A DNA stretch of 64,000 bases from Anastrepha obliqua (Eukaryota > Arthropoda > Insecta > Diptera > Tephritidae): NCBI RefSeq assembly GCF_027943255.1, contig NC_072896.1:66544501-66608500 (forward strand), given 5' to 3'. Positions within the stretch are counted from its first letter, which is position 1. Each line of letters begins with the position of its first letter. This document shows positions 33,640 through 43,095 of the stretch, in pieces. Position numbers and translations under genes: made by a program. Below the pieces are notes generated by a model, which made no database searches, had not been told where the DNA came from, and saw only the letters and a program-made list of their open reading frames with translations.

Positions 33640-35010
33640 AACGCTTTTAGCAAACCTAAGTAGCGCAGAAGGATCTATTTTTGAGATATCCATCAGACCT
33701 CCAAACTGTGGCTCCCCGGCATTTCGAGCGCGTTTTTGATAATGCCGAGAAAAAACACAGAAGATGCTCTACAGTTTCCTTTATATTCTCGCTGCACTTC
33801 CTGCATTTGTCGTTGCTAGCAATCCCTATCTTGTTACCAATAGACTGTGACCTATCAGCATACCTATGATAGTTCACCAGTCCGCGAGAGCGTACGTACG
33901 AACTGAGTCATTTTTTGTCATTAGTCCACCTAGCTTCCGCTTGCTTTTTAATCCAGTCGTCCACTTCGTTGTATATTATATTTAGCGGTTTTTGTGTATT
34001 GTTTTCTTATTCAAAACGTAGGTCAGCAGCACTTTTAGCTATCTCATCTACTATTTCGTTTCCTGCGATGCATTTGTGACCCGTTACCCATTAGATGTGC
34101 AGCCTTCTGTTTGCAGCTAGCCTTCCTATGGCCTCCCTATACCGTTGAACATTTTTGGACTTGATATAATATGACTTTATTGCTTTTATTGCCACTTGAC
34201 TGTCCATGTAAATATTAATTATTGAGGAGTGGATTTTATTGCTTCTGTTATGCTCAGGGTAGCAAGTCGCTGAATGCTTTCCAATGGCATTAAATATGTC
34301 GATTTTCTTGTTGCAGTCCACCATACCAGGGCCCCACACAGCAATGTCGGTCTGACTATTGCCGCGTAGCACCAATGCAGCAATGAGAGAGATAGACCCC
34401 AAATAACGCCCAGCACTCTTTTGCAAGCGTGCAGCGCATTACTAGCCTTTTTCGCTCTTTCTTCAACATTGTGCTTCCACAGTCATTTATTGTTCAGTAT
34501 TACCCCGAGGTACTTCGCATGATATTTGAGATGTAGTTTGTTGTTGCCTAGCTTCGGAAGGTTCTCCGCCAGGAGCTTATACTTCCTAGTAAAAAGTATC
34601 ATGCCCGTCTTTCCCACGTTTGCCCATAGAATTCCGCAAAATGTCCATTGAATGTTGTTCATCCCGTTACTGATGATGCCAAAATATCATACTTTCCCGT
34701 AACTACTATAGCTATGTCGCTTGCATATGCCACTAGTTTTGGTGCGACTCCATTAAATTTCATAAGCATTTCATTTGCCACCCCTTGCGGAGTGCCTCTG
34801 CATGCATGTTTGGTAACACTTGTATAGTTCCATTCCGCAATTATCTTCCTGCAGGCTAGTAGCTGATTTATCCATAGATAAACCGCGGGTTGCACATTAA
34901 GTGACTCTATGCTATTTAATATAGCATCTTTCGTCACGTTGTTAAAGACCCCTGATATATTTAGAAATACTCCTAGAGCATACTCTTTATATTCTAACGC
35001 CTTTTCTATA
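33640..35010 (-). pseudogene. LINE with RNase H domain (R1/I/LOA group)
   Basis: Minus-strand pieces in order. At 34937-34659 is reverse transcriptase: TKDAILNSIESL, CRGTPQGV and KLVAYASDIAIV, where the usual YADD is YASD. From 34426 is a thumb region with LIAALVLRGN-like sequence. At 34230-34050 is an RNase H part with YMDSQVAIKAIKS and WVTGHKCIAGNEIVDEIAKS. At 33877-33656 is the C-terminal zinc motif (CRKCSENIKETVEHLLC, C-x2-C...H-x3-C). Four or more frame changes, and probable loss of the second catalytic-motif aspartate, make it dead. An RNase H domain behind the polymerase points to the I/LOA/R1 side of the LINE tree. Confidence 0.75.
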
Positions 35011-35104
35011 CACCTTTCGTAGGTGTATAACAGGTAATTAATTCATGCTTAAACCTGCGTGATTGTGATAAAATGCAATTAACGGTCTTTTTTTCCTGCT
35101 TTCA

Positions 35105-35585
35105 AACCCTCGAGTTTATTTCTGCATGATAAAAGGAGAAGAGAATTGCTCATGATTTCGAGTGGGATCTGTTATGGTTGAGGCAGTCAGTCATTAGTGC
35201 CAAAGGCAAAACGCCTATATGTTTCATATCCACAAAAATGAATAGTATAAATTATTTAGAATTTCTAGGCGAAGCACTTGTTATCTTTTTTGGTGATAAT
35301 TTCGATGAGCAGTGGATTTCCCAATATGGGATTTCCCATTTTACCAAAGCAAGAAACAAGTTTTTGACAGCGAAAAAAATACCAATTTTAGAATGGCCTG
35401 CCTGCAGCCCTGATCTTAATCCAATCGAAAATGTTTGGGCAATACTTTCTCAATCGGGTTTCAAAAATGGAAGACAGTTTAATAGTTCTAAAGCCCTTAG
35501 AAGTGTGATTAATGTCGAATGGTCAAACATTTATCAAAATATTATAAAATACTTAATCAAATCGATACCTCGACGATTTTAACAA
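35105..35585 (+). pseudogene. Tc1-like transposase C-terminal half
   Basis: An open plus frame of 134 codons ends with WPACSPDLNPIENVWAIL, the third acidic residue (E of IEN) of DD34E Tc1 transposases, and upstream has GKTPICFIS of the middle core. The stretch that should hold the second aspartate (Q-D-N) instead reads WISQYGISHF, so catalysis is lost. The first aspartate and the DNA-binding domains are absent. A stop at 35581 looks like the natural C-terminus. Confidence 0.8.
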
Positions 35586-36078
35586 GTTATAATCAAATGA
35601 GGATCCAACACAAATTACTAAGCTCCAAATTATAAACTAACCCCAAGAATTCTATTTGTTTACTTCAGATATAATGACATTGGTCGTATCTTTGGTCGTT
35701 CTGTAGATTTTAGTTTTCTTAATAATTAATTTAAGTTGCGTGAAATGTGGGCTCATTTATGGATACTTTAAAAACATTTATCATTAAAAGTTTAAATATT
35801 AAAAACATAAATGTTGCTGAGCTGATAAATATGTAAAATATTAGAAATTTAGTCGATCTTATAATTTTTTCGTGTGGTGTTGTCTGTAAGAAACTTTAAT
35901 TTTCTAGATTATAAATATTTTAAATAAATTAACACAACTTTAACGCATATTTCTCACTGTGCATTTTTCCATTTAAGGAAAACTTAACCAACCATATATC
36001 AAATAAAGCAAAATATTCACTCGTACTTAAGCATTCATACATTCAAACATATACAATCACATCACTAGTTTGACTTAC
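35586..36078. other. Intronic non-coding sequence upstream of the Ig2 acceptor
   Basis: No gene seen. AT-rich sequence up to the GTAAGT donor of the next exon. Confidence 0.4.
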
Positions 36079-36216
36079 TCTCAACACTAATTGGCTGTCC
36101 ATTGTAATGCCAGGTGACATTTGGTTGCGGTTCTCCCTTCACTTCGCATCGTATGAACGCATCCTTGCCTTCCTTCCCCGTAAGCATAGTGAAATTCTCG
36201 GTAAAAGCAATTTTTT
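36079..36216 (-). CDS. Adhesion gene exon: first half of Ig2
   Basis: The acceptor CACTTAG (36223-36217) and donor GTAAGT (36078-36073) bound a 138-nt phase 1-1 exon. It encodes KIAFTENFTMLTGKEGKDAF, the first Ig2 cysteine in FIRCEVKGEPQP, and the core tryptophan in NVTWHYNGQPIS. The K-G-E-P-x-P-x-V-T-W pattern is classic for I-set Ig domains of the NCAM family. Confidence 0.9.
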
Positions 36217-36420
36217 CTAAGTGAAGATAGAACAAAAGAAATAATATTGAAGAAACCCGTAACAAATAAATAGAACCAAAAAAAAAAAAACTAAAAACTT
36301 TAATGAGGCGCCTCATCAATGTTTTCCGCTTTAGATACCAAAATAAGTTCAGAATTTTTTTTTTATTTTTACGCTTTTCACTTTTCGTGATTTCCGTAAG
36401 GATTTAGTTTAGCTACTTAC

Positions 36421-36531
36421 GATATACAATGAGCTCGAAAGACTTCTCCGCTCTGTCACCATAGGCATCCTCGCATGTCCACTTCCCCTTGTCGCCCAGC
36501 GAAATGTGTAGGAAAACAATTTTCAATTGTT
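36421..36531 (-). CDS. Adhesion gene exon: second half of Ig1
   Basis: The acceptor GGCACAG (36538-36532) and donor GTAAGT (36420-36415) bound a 111-nt phase 1-1 exon. It encodes QLKIVFLHISLGDKGKWTCE with the second Ig1 cysteine, and ends in SFELIVY. An acceptor at CTACGAG further upstream was excluded because its frame stops at once. Confidence 0.88.
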
Positions 36532-36843
36532 CTGTGCCAAGTAGACTCGTAGACATCAAGTGAGCGCCGGTTAGCAAATATTTGTGAGTGTGCGTAAATT
36601 TGTTGGTTGGCCATCGATATAGGTGCAGCATCGGGTATGTATACGAAAGAAAATTAGCAATGATTTATGTAAACAACATCGTATAATGGGTGTACAAATG
36701 CGACACCACTTCATTTAAACTGCCACACACGTGCAAAGGTATGCAGCGCAATGCCCAATGTTGCTGACACCTGCGTAAGTGCAGAATGCCACATGCATGT
36801 GTGTGTGCGCTATTAAAGTATAATTGTTCACACTTCCCCTTAC

Positions 36844-37038
36844 CTGGTGCACTTTGCTCGATGTGTATGCGTCCTTTGTGCTCCTTTACTATTTCACCTT
36901 TCGGCGACTTCCACACCAGCTGCGCCTCCGACGTTGAACTGCGGCATTGGACTATCAGCGAATCGTTGGTATATCGCACCAGAGAATGGTCGGAGGGACT
37001 AAGGGAAAGCATTTCATGGTGATTGGCCAGCACGGAAC
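36844..37038 (-). CDS. Adhesion gene exon: first half of Ig1
   Basis: The acceptor TTGCAG (37044-37039) and donor GTAAGG (36843-36838) bound a 195-nt phase 1-1 exon. It opens SVLANHHEMLSLSPSDHSLV and contains the first Ig1 cysteine (SLIVQCRSST), the core tryptophan (LVWKSPKGE) and IHIEQSAP. It starts mid-codon (phase 1), so at least one more exon with initiator and signal peptide must lie upstream; it was not identified. The ATG inside the retained open frame further upstream is intronic. Confidence 0.88.
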
Positions 37039-38293
37039 CTGCAACAGTGCGAAAAGAGGTGTGCATTAGTAAATTAGTAAATGCAATTTAAGACGATTTA
37101 TAGTGGCAGTACATCGTAAGGTGAAAATTTATAGAGCGGCCAATAATTACAAAACTGACTGTTTGGATTTCGCTTGTTGAGCAAAGCCATAGAAGTTTTG
37201 AAGATTTATGAAGACCGCGGATTAGTTTTTCTGTGGGTAGTGGTCTATTACAATATTTTGTTTTCTTATACAGCTGTAACAGCCAGTAGTTTCAACGTTT
37301 AACTCTCTTAATATCAGAACCCTCATGAAGCTTGAGCTAACTTTCACCAAATTGGTTTGAAAAGAAGTTCAACGGTTAGGTAAGTTCCTAATGGGACTTA
37401 CCATAGTTACTCACAGCGGTAAAAGTTTACTTTGTTCAGCTGTATGTCTGTGGCTACAAGCAATAACCACTTAAGTATGTAGATTTCGGTTATGGGTAGA
37501 CAATTTGTTAATGAGTTGGAAGATTTCAGCACCGTGTAAACAGAAATCTTTTAAAAATTTGATAAGTGTTCACTGGTTTTAGGGAGATCAGGACAATTTC
37601 CCCATGCGGTATCACAATGGATTATGAGCTTGAGGGTGTCTCATAGCGGACACCCGCTAAAACTTAAATTAATCTAAGTCGAAAGAGCTAATATCTATTT
37701 GATGCCTTATTTTACGAACAAAAATGTATTCTGACATGAAATCTTTAGCTCCCAGACGATATTTTCCTAAAACTTATTGATACTTGTGAAAACAATCTGG
37801 TCTAACATATTAGCGCAATAAACACATAAGTGATTTTGCTCGAAATCATGATTTCTAACTAAGTAGATTATTGCTTGCAACCGCAGACATACAGTAAGTC
37901 AGAAAAGTTGTGACATTGTGAGATATTTTACAATATACGCAATATTTTTCACGGCAATACTTTTAATTTTGTTAGTTTTGTAATATATAAAAATATAGTT
38001 CATGCTTACACTAAAGCCACATATTTCAAATTTCTAAATTTTATATTATATAACATTAAAAAATACTTGAACTCTTGAGCGCTCGAAGGTAAACAGAGAA
38101 GACAGTGCAAAGATCGTCAACAGGATAATTATTAAAACTCAAAGTGAATTTTCAGAAACTTCATACACTCGAATTAAATGGGCTATAAATAAATACCAGA
38201 AAAAAATAAAAAATTCTTAATAAGATGTTGGATATTCTCACAATAATTTCATTATTTTGTTATTAATTTTGGAAAAAGTATAATATAACACAT
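37039..38293. other. Upstream intron or 5' region of the adhesion gene
   Basis: No coding exon with a signal peptide and phase-1 donor was recognised here. AT-rich sequence. Confidence 0.4.
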
Positions 38294-38716
38294 GGGTTGA
38301 AAAGTTCCGGGCCTAACTCTCTTTCTATTCCATTTATCTCTTTTCCAGTTAGTATTCACCTTAAAAAGACTGCTGTTGAAATTTCAAAATATTCTATTCA
38401 TTAGTTCGTGAGTTATTGTGCTAAATGTGACGCTACTTTTGTTACTTTCAAAACGATGGATCAAAAGGAATTTCATGTTTTAATTTTACACTACTTCTTA
38501 ATGGGAAATAATACCACTCAACCAAAGCAATGGCTTGAAAAGTGTTATTGAGAATCCGTTCCATCAGATACAACAATAAAACGATGGTTTGCTGACTTCA
38601 AACGTGGTGATATAGACACCGATGATGCACAACGCAGTGGACGTCCAAATGAGGAAAACACCAACAAAATCCACAATATCGTTTTGAGTAAAGCAAAATC
38701 TTCAAAAATTCTATGA
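38294..38716 (+). pseudogene. Mariner 5' end and transposase N-terminus
   Basis: A likely terminal repeat (GGTTGAAAAGTTCCGGGCC) precedes a frame starting MDQKEFHVLILHYFLMG at 38456, then SDTTIKRWFADFKRGDIDT and AQRSGRPNEEN. These are the two helix-turn-helix segments of a mellifera/irritans-type mariner transposase. One in-frame stop is at about 38548. The element breaks off at about 38716, where LINE sequence begins directly. Confidence 0.7.
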
Positions 38717-38719
38717 ATG

Positions 38720-39765
38720 CAACTTAGACGTACACATCCTGTTCGTCGATTTCAAACAAGTCTTTGATAGTATCCTCCGAGACAAAATCCCAGAAGCGCT
38801 CTTCAACTTGAGTATCAGCGACAAACTTATTCAGCTGGTCATGGCAACACTAACTAACGCCACTGAAAAAGTAGTTGTACAACAAGCAGTGTCAAAGCCC
38901 TTCGAAATCCCCTGTGGAGTAAAACCTTTGGAAACCTTTTTAGTCGCTCAGGAATAACAATCCCGTACGCGGATGATATCGCGATAGTGGCAAGGAACAA
39001 AAGATACCTCATTGAAACCTTTTGTAATATTGAATTTCGTGCAAAATCAGTAGGCCTTAGAATAAATAAAGGCAAAACTAAATATCTGAAGGTCTCCCGC
39101 AGCGAAGAAAGACGAAGTCCTGAAAACATCCCAATCGGGACATTAACCTTTGAAGGCGTTCAACACTTCAAATATTTGGGAGTGTTAATAAAAAATGACA
39201 ACAGTAGTTACGACACAATACAAGACAGAATAATGGCAGCAAACAAAGCGTATTACGCCCACACAAAATTGCTGAAGTTCAAACTGCTCACACGTGAATG
39301 TAAACTCCGCCTCTACCAGTCAATAATACTACCGGTGCTGTCCTACGGCTGCGAGTGCTGGATATTGACAAGCAAAGACGAAAGTAGCTTAAGAGTTTTC
39401 AAACGAAAAGAACTCCGAAGGGTGTTTGGCCCCATACGCTGCAACAATGGAATGTACCGAATACGCTCCAACGATGAGTTGCTAAACTTATGCCAGGGAG
39501 AAGACGTCGTGAAATACATTATGTCCCAAAGGCTTCGATGGTTAGGGCACACTGTGCGCATGGAAGACAGCCTCCCCAAAAAATCTTTTTTATCAACGAA
39601 TTGTCTAATGACCCGAGCCCGAGGACGTCCAAGGTTAACTTGGCTTGACCAAGCCATAACCGACCTGAAAAGGCTGCGAATTAGGAGATGGAGATCTGTT
39701 GCTATGAACCGCGCAGATTGGAAGAGGATTGTGGATGAAGCTAAAGCTCACCCTGAGCTGTAATC
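38720..39765 (+). pseudogene. RTE-like LINE, reverse transcriptase and C-terminus
   Basis: A continuous 258-codon frame (38987-39763) is preceded by a frame-shifted part. Motif A is ILFVDFKQVFDSI at about 38741. A deletion removes motif B near 38930. Motif C is PYADDIAIVARN at about 38962-38997. Then follow KYLGVLIKNDNSSYDTIQDR, SYGCECWILTSKDESSLRVF, RRVFGPI, RLRWLGHTVRMEDS and RWRSVAMNRADWKRIVDEAK. The natural stop is at 39761. With a short deletion and a frame shift near 38930-38990 it is inactive, but it is one of the less eroded LINEs here. Confidence 0.82.
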
Positions 39766-40534
39766 GCTACCTGATGATGACATGGCTTTATGTACTGAAT
39801 CGCTTAACACTAAACCTGAGGCAAATAACAGGTTTGCGCTTAGCCCTTTATGTGATTCGTTTTTGTCCACGCTTTACCAACTAGCGCGGGACGATCTCTT
39901 CGTTGAAGACATGATACTCGAATACCGCGCACGCAGAGAACTGTAGAAAGAGAGAGAGCAAGGGGGTGCGTCATTTGACATATTTTCTCTGCTATTTTTA
40001 ATTTCGTCATCTACCATCCGTATTTGAAGATCTCAACGATTGTTCGTGGTTTTAATGTACCATGACGTGGCTAGTATTTTCTCAGTACCTTGGATTGTAC
40101 TCTTTTATTATATCAATGTTAACACTTGTAGAACAGATAGTGTCCCAAAGCTGTATACCTTACAAAGCTGTATCACCTTAATGGCAGGGTATAATAGCAC
40201 CAGAGGGATTAAGTGACACGATCAACGCGAAATAAAATCGTTGCAATTTAAATTATTGAATAACAGTTTTTATCTTCGGCTTTTCGGTCACTTTCTTGAA
40301 TAAATGTTACGGAACTGTAGTCTATAGTCTTTCATTTGGTGGACTTGCGCACAAAATAAGCTATTTAATTATCATAAAATTGTATTATAAGTCAAGTGTT
40401 GGGCAATATTTACTTTGCATAGATGTATTGAAAAACTCGTAACGATTCTTCAACGCATTAGACATGACGAATTTTCGACAGTTACCTTTGGAATAAGAAA
40501 ATATTATTTCTTGTCATTTTTTTAAGAATAGAGC
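39766..40534. other. Non-coding, possibly LINE 3' untranslated sequence at its start
   Basis: The first 150 bp may be the 3' UTR of the preceding LINE. Nothing else recognised. Confidence 0.35.
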
Positions 40535-40816
40535 GGCGATGTGATAAATGTGGCTTGTATAACCAGTCATTGGCTATTTGTCAGGCATTCCTTGAGACTG
40601 GGAGTTCTCTCCCATGAATATTGTAGAAGTTGTAGAGATGAGGAATGGGAAGAAACAGATGAGCACTTCCTTTCCGATTGTCCAGCATTAGCTAAAATCA
40701 GAGCAGGTTTTCTAGGTAAATATTTTTTCAAGTCTCTTACGGAACTTTGTGTCATGAGGATTGTACCAATCCTGCGCTTCATAAGAGCCACAAAATGGTT
40801 TCACGAAGAAAAATAA
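40535..40816 (+). pseudogene. LINE C-terminal zinc-motif fragment
   Basis: A 91-codon frame carries HSLRLGVLSHEYCRSCRDEE followed by ETDEHFLSDCPALAKIRAGF, giving the C-x2-C...H-x4-C pattern of R1/I-group LINEs, and ends RFIRATKWFHEEK before its stop. The 5' part of the element is absent. Confidence 0.7.
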
Positions 40817-42221
40817 ATGAGATTCCCATGTCGTAAACAGAAATTCCGTAAATAATAATGTAGTTGAGTACCGAGGATGATTTTCTCGGGAACTCTGTAT
40901 ATTAACAAGCTACAACATTAAGAGGTAGAGAAAATCGACAAAAGACTTAGAAACCTATGAAAAAGTTCTCTACAAACTAACTTAAATACAACCGGATTAT
41001 AGTTAGCTGAAAGCAAGTTTGACATACACGGCCACCGCTGGGCAGAAGTAATCTCTTAAAGACAAATATTGTTGTCAAAGCATCTGTGCAAGTAGTTGAG
41101 AAATAACTAGGGCAGGTAAAATGAGTTGAAGTCGTAGCAGGATCAAGCCACCTTTTGGAGCAAAATTTAACATTCGAAGAGTGTAACACATAAACTATGC
41201 ATAAATCTTCCATCTATTACTTTTCGTGGGCTTACCGAAAGCACATTCTTTCAGACCGATGTTCCTTTAAGTACCTGGTGGCCTTTTCCATTGTTGCTGT
41301 TGCATCTGAAATGCCTTAGGAAAAGGTTTTTACTTTACTCATTCATTTCACTACTCTCAAGTTAGCTTGATTGTGCAAATATGTAATATGTGAAATTGCA
41401 CTTAAATGCACACACGACGCTGCTACATAGGTGTGCATTCATATATGTCAGTGAATAAGAATTTATGAAGACAACTGTATGCTATGAAGTAGAAATTTGC
41501 GGAAAATCTGAAATTTGAATTTCCACTTTGAATGCACTGTTGCACGAACAAACGTGCCGCCAGCATAGCTAGCCGCATGCTTGTCTACCTGCAGCTGAGA
41601 TTACCCACACACAAGTAAGCAGCATTAATACTTATAAGCTTACGTGCTTATGAGTATTTGGTTTAACTTTGTTTTTGTAATTTGCATTTCTGTTATATTT
41701 TCTGCTGCAGATATTTTGAGGCTTGCAACATGTCACTCATATTGTGACATACCTACTCAATTTTGCTTACTGAGAGTTACATAAACAGATTTATTGCAAA
41801 TATAGCAAGAGTATTTTTTTCCGTTTTTGTTTGCTTTGCCAAACCAAAATGTTATCTGAAATTGTGTGCAGATGAGTGCATTATCGACAACTCTTTGCCA
41901 CAACGGTGGTTTACAAATACGCAGAGTATGAATTGTACGGATTCTCGGTGAATTTTGCTCTTAGCCAAAACCAATAGTTCTAACACACACACATACAATT
42001 TTTTGAGTTTGCAACTGAAATATATAAAACAGAATACAATTGAATATTTTTAAATGAAATCAAAGCTTTGTGTAAGCGGGCCAATGCCAAAGGAAGCGCA
42101 ATATAGCAGGAATATTTATATTTTTCATAGCTGGTAAAAGCGAAACAATAATTACCCAAGGATGAATTTCCTAGATTTTTTACGGGACTATCACATTTAT
42201 GGCACAGTACCACCCTCAATT
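40817..42221. other. Non-coding sequence
   Basis: No gene seen. If the adhesion gene's first exon lies further right, this is intron. Confidence 0.4.
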
Positions 42222-42312
42222 TCTTGGAGATTTTTCATTACCTGCCGAGGGGCGACTACTATTAGATAAACAATTTGTCTTTATTTTAGTGTTTCACGGA
42301 AATTCGAAATAT
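42222..42312 (-). mobile_element. SINE fragment
   Basis: About 90 bp match the minus-strand SINE between body and B box: CCTGCCGAGGGGCGACTACT at 42241 and a decayed B-box complement near 42300. Both ends are missing. Confidence 0.6.
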
Positions 42313-42529
42313 AATAAAATTAATTAAGGAAAAAAATCAAATAAATTAAAATAAATTAGAATGAAATAAAATAAACTAAAACATTTAGTTGGAATAAAAA
42401 AAAAGAGGTTGTATGTAAAGTTGGTTTACTGACGATAGTTTAACGTGACAACGTCATAAGAAAATATTGATGTAATGGTTGTAATTTTCAAAAAAAAATT
42501 TAATTTTATTTGTTTAATAGATATTTTGT

Positions 42530-42832
42530 ATGGATATAGAGGAAGAAGTGGAATTGCAATGGAATAGGTCAAGTTACATTTACACAAACGTGAAAAATTA
42601 CGAAACATTTATCAAATTCATGAAAGATTTCTTCAATTTCGATTGTGCATCAGACGTTAATAAGTCAACAACACTAAGAGGCACCATCATCGATTTGCCT
42701 TTTTCAAGACACTTTACAATCGAAACACTCCCTTTCATTTCCTACTTTTTCTATCATCGTCCTATTCTCAACAGAGAAATGGTTCATTACCATGAACACA
42801 GGAAGAGGGCATATGCAAATACAAGTATGTGA
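42530..42832 (+). other. Unrecognised 100-codon open frame
   Basis: The frame starts MDIEEEVELQWNRSSYIYTN and has a more protein-like composition than its surroundings, but no domain was recognised. Its end overlaps the repeated module at 42786. It could be a fragment of a mobile element or chance. Confidence 0.2.
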
Positions 42833-43095
42833 ATTTATATACAAATGCGCTTATACATTAGTATACAACATATCTTATAAGGTATATGGTAAATATTACC
42901 ATACATTTTTTCCTTCATATATAATAAAAAAATTAATAATAATAACAATAAAACAACAGGTAAATATTATTAACAAACTTGGTTTTATTTTAAATTCTTC
43001 AAGTAAATCAAATTAATAATAATCAATAAGAAGACATATGCAAATACAAATACATGAATTTATATATGTACATATGCGCATATACATACATATAT
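42786..43095 (+). repeat. Two direct copies of a CATATGCAAATACA-led module
   Basis: The word CATATGCAAATACAAGTATG (about 42809) and the similar stretch from about 43035 each lead into ATGCGC and TATACATA runs. The copies are about 226 bp apart with roughly 75-80% similarity over 55-60 bp. The second continues into a less AT-rich stretch (GTCGAACGTTGCCGTTCG near 43125), which looks like part of a dispersed non-coding repeat. Confidence 0.4.

Noticed and set aside
36665..36843. Continuation of the Ig1 open frame beyond the donor at 36843
   Set aside because: The frame is open but loses Ig character immediately after GTAAGG, and the second Ig1 cysteine is found in the 36531-36421 exon.
39343..39657. 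Minus-strand 104-codon frame within the RTE-like LINE
   Set aside because: A shadow of the plus-strand LINE frame, which carries the recognised motifs.
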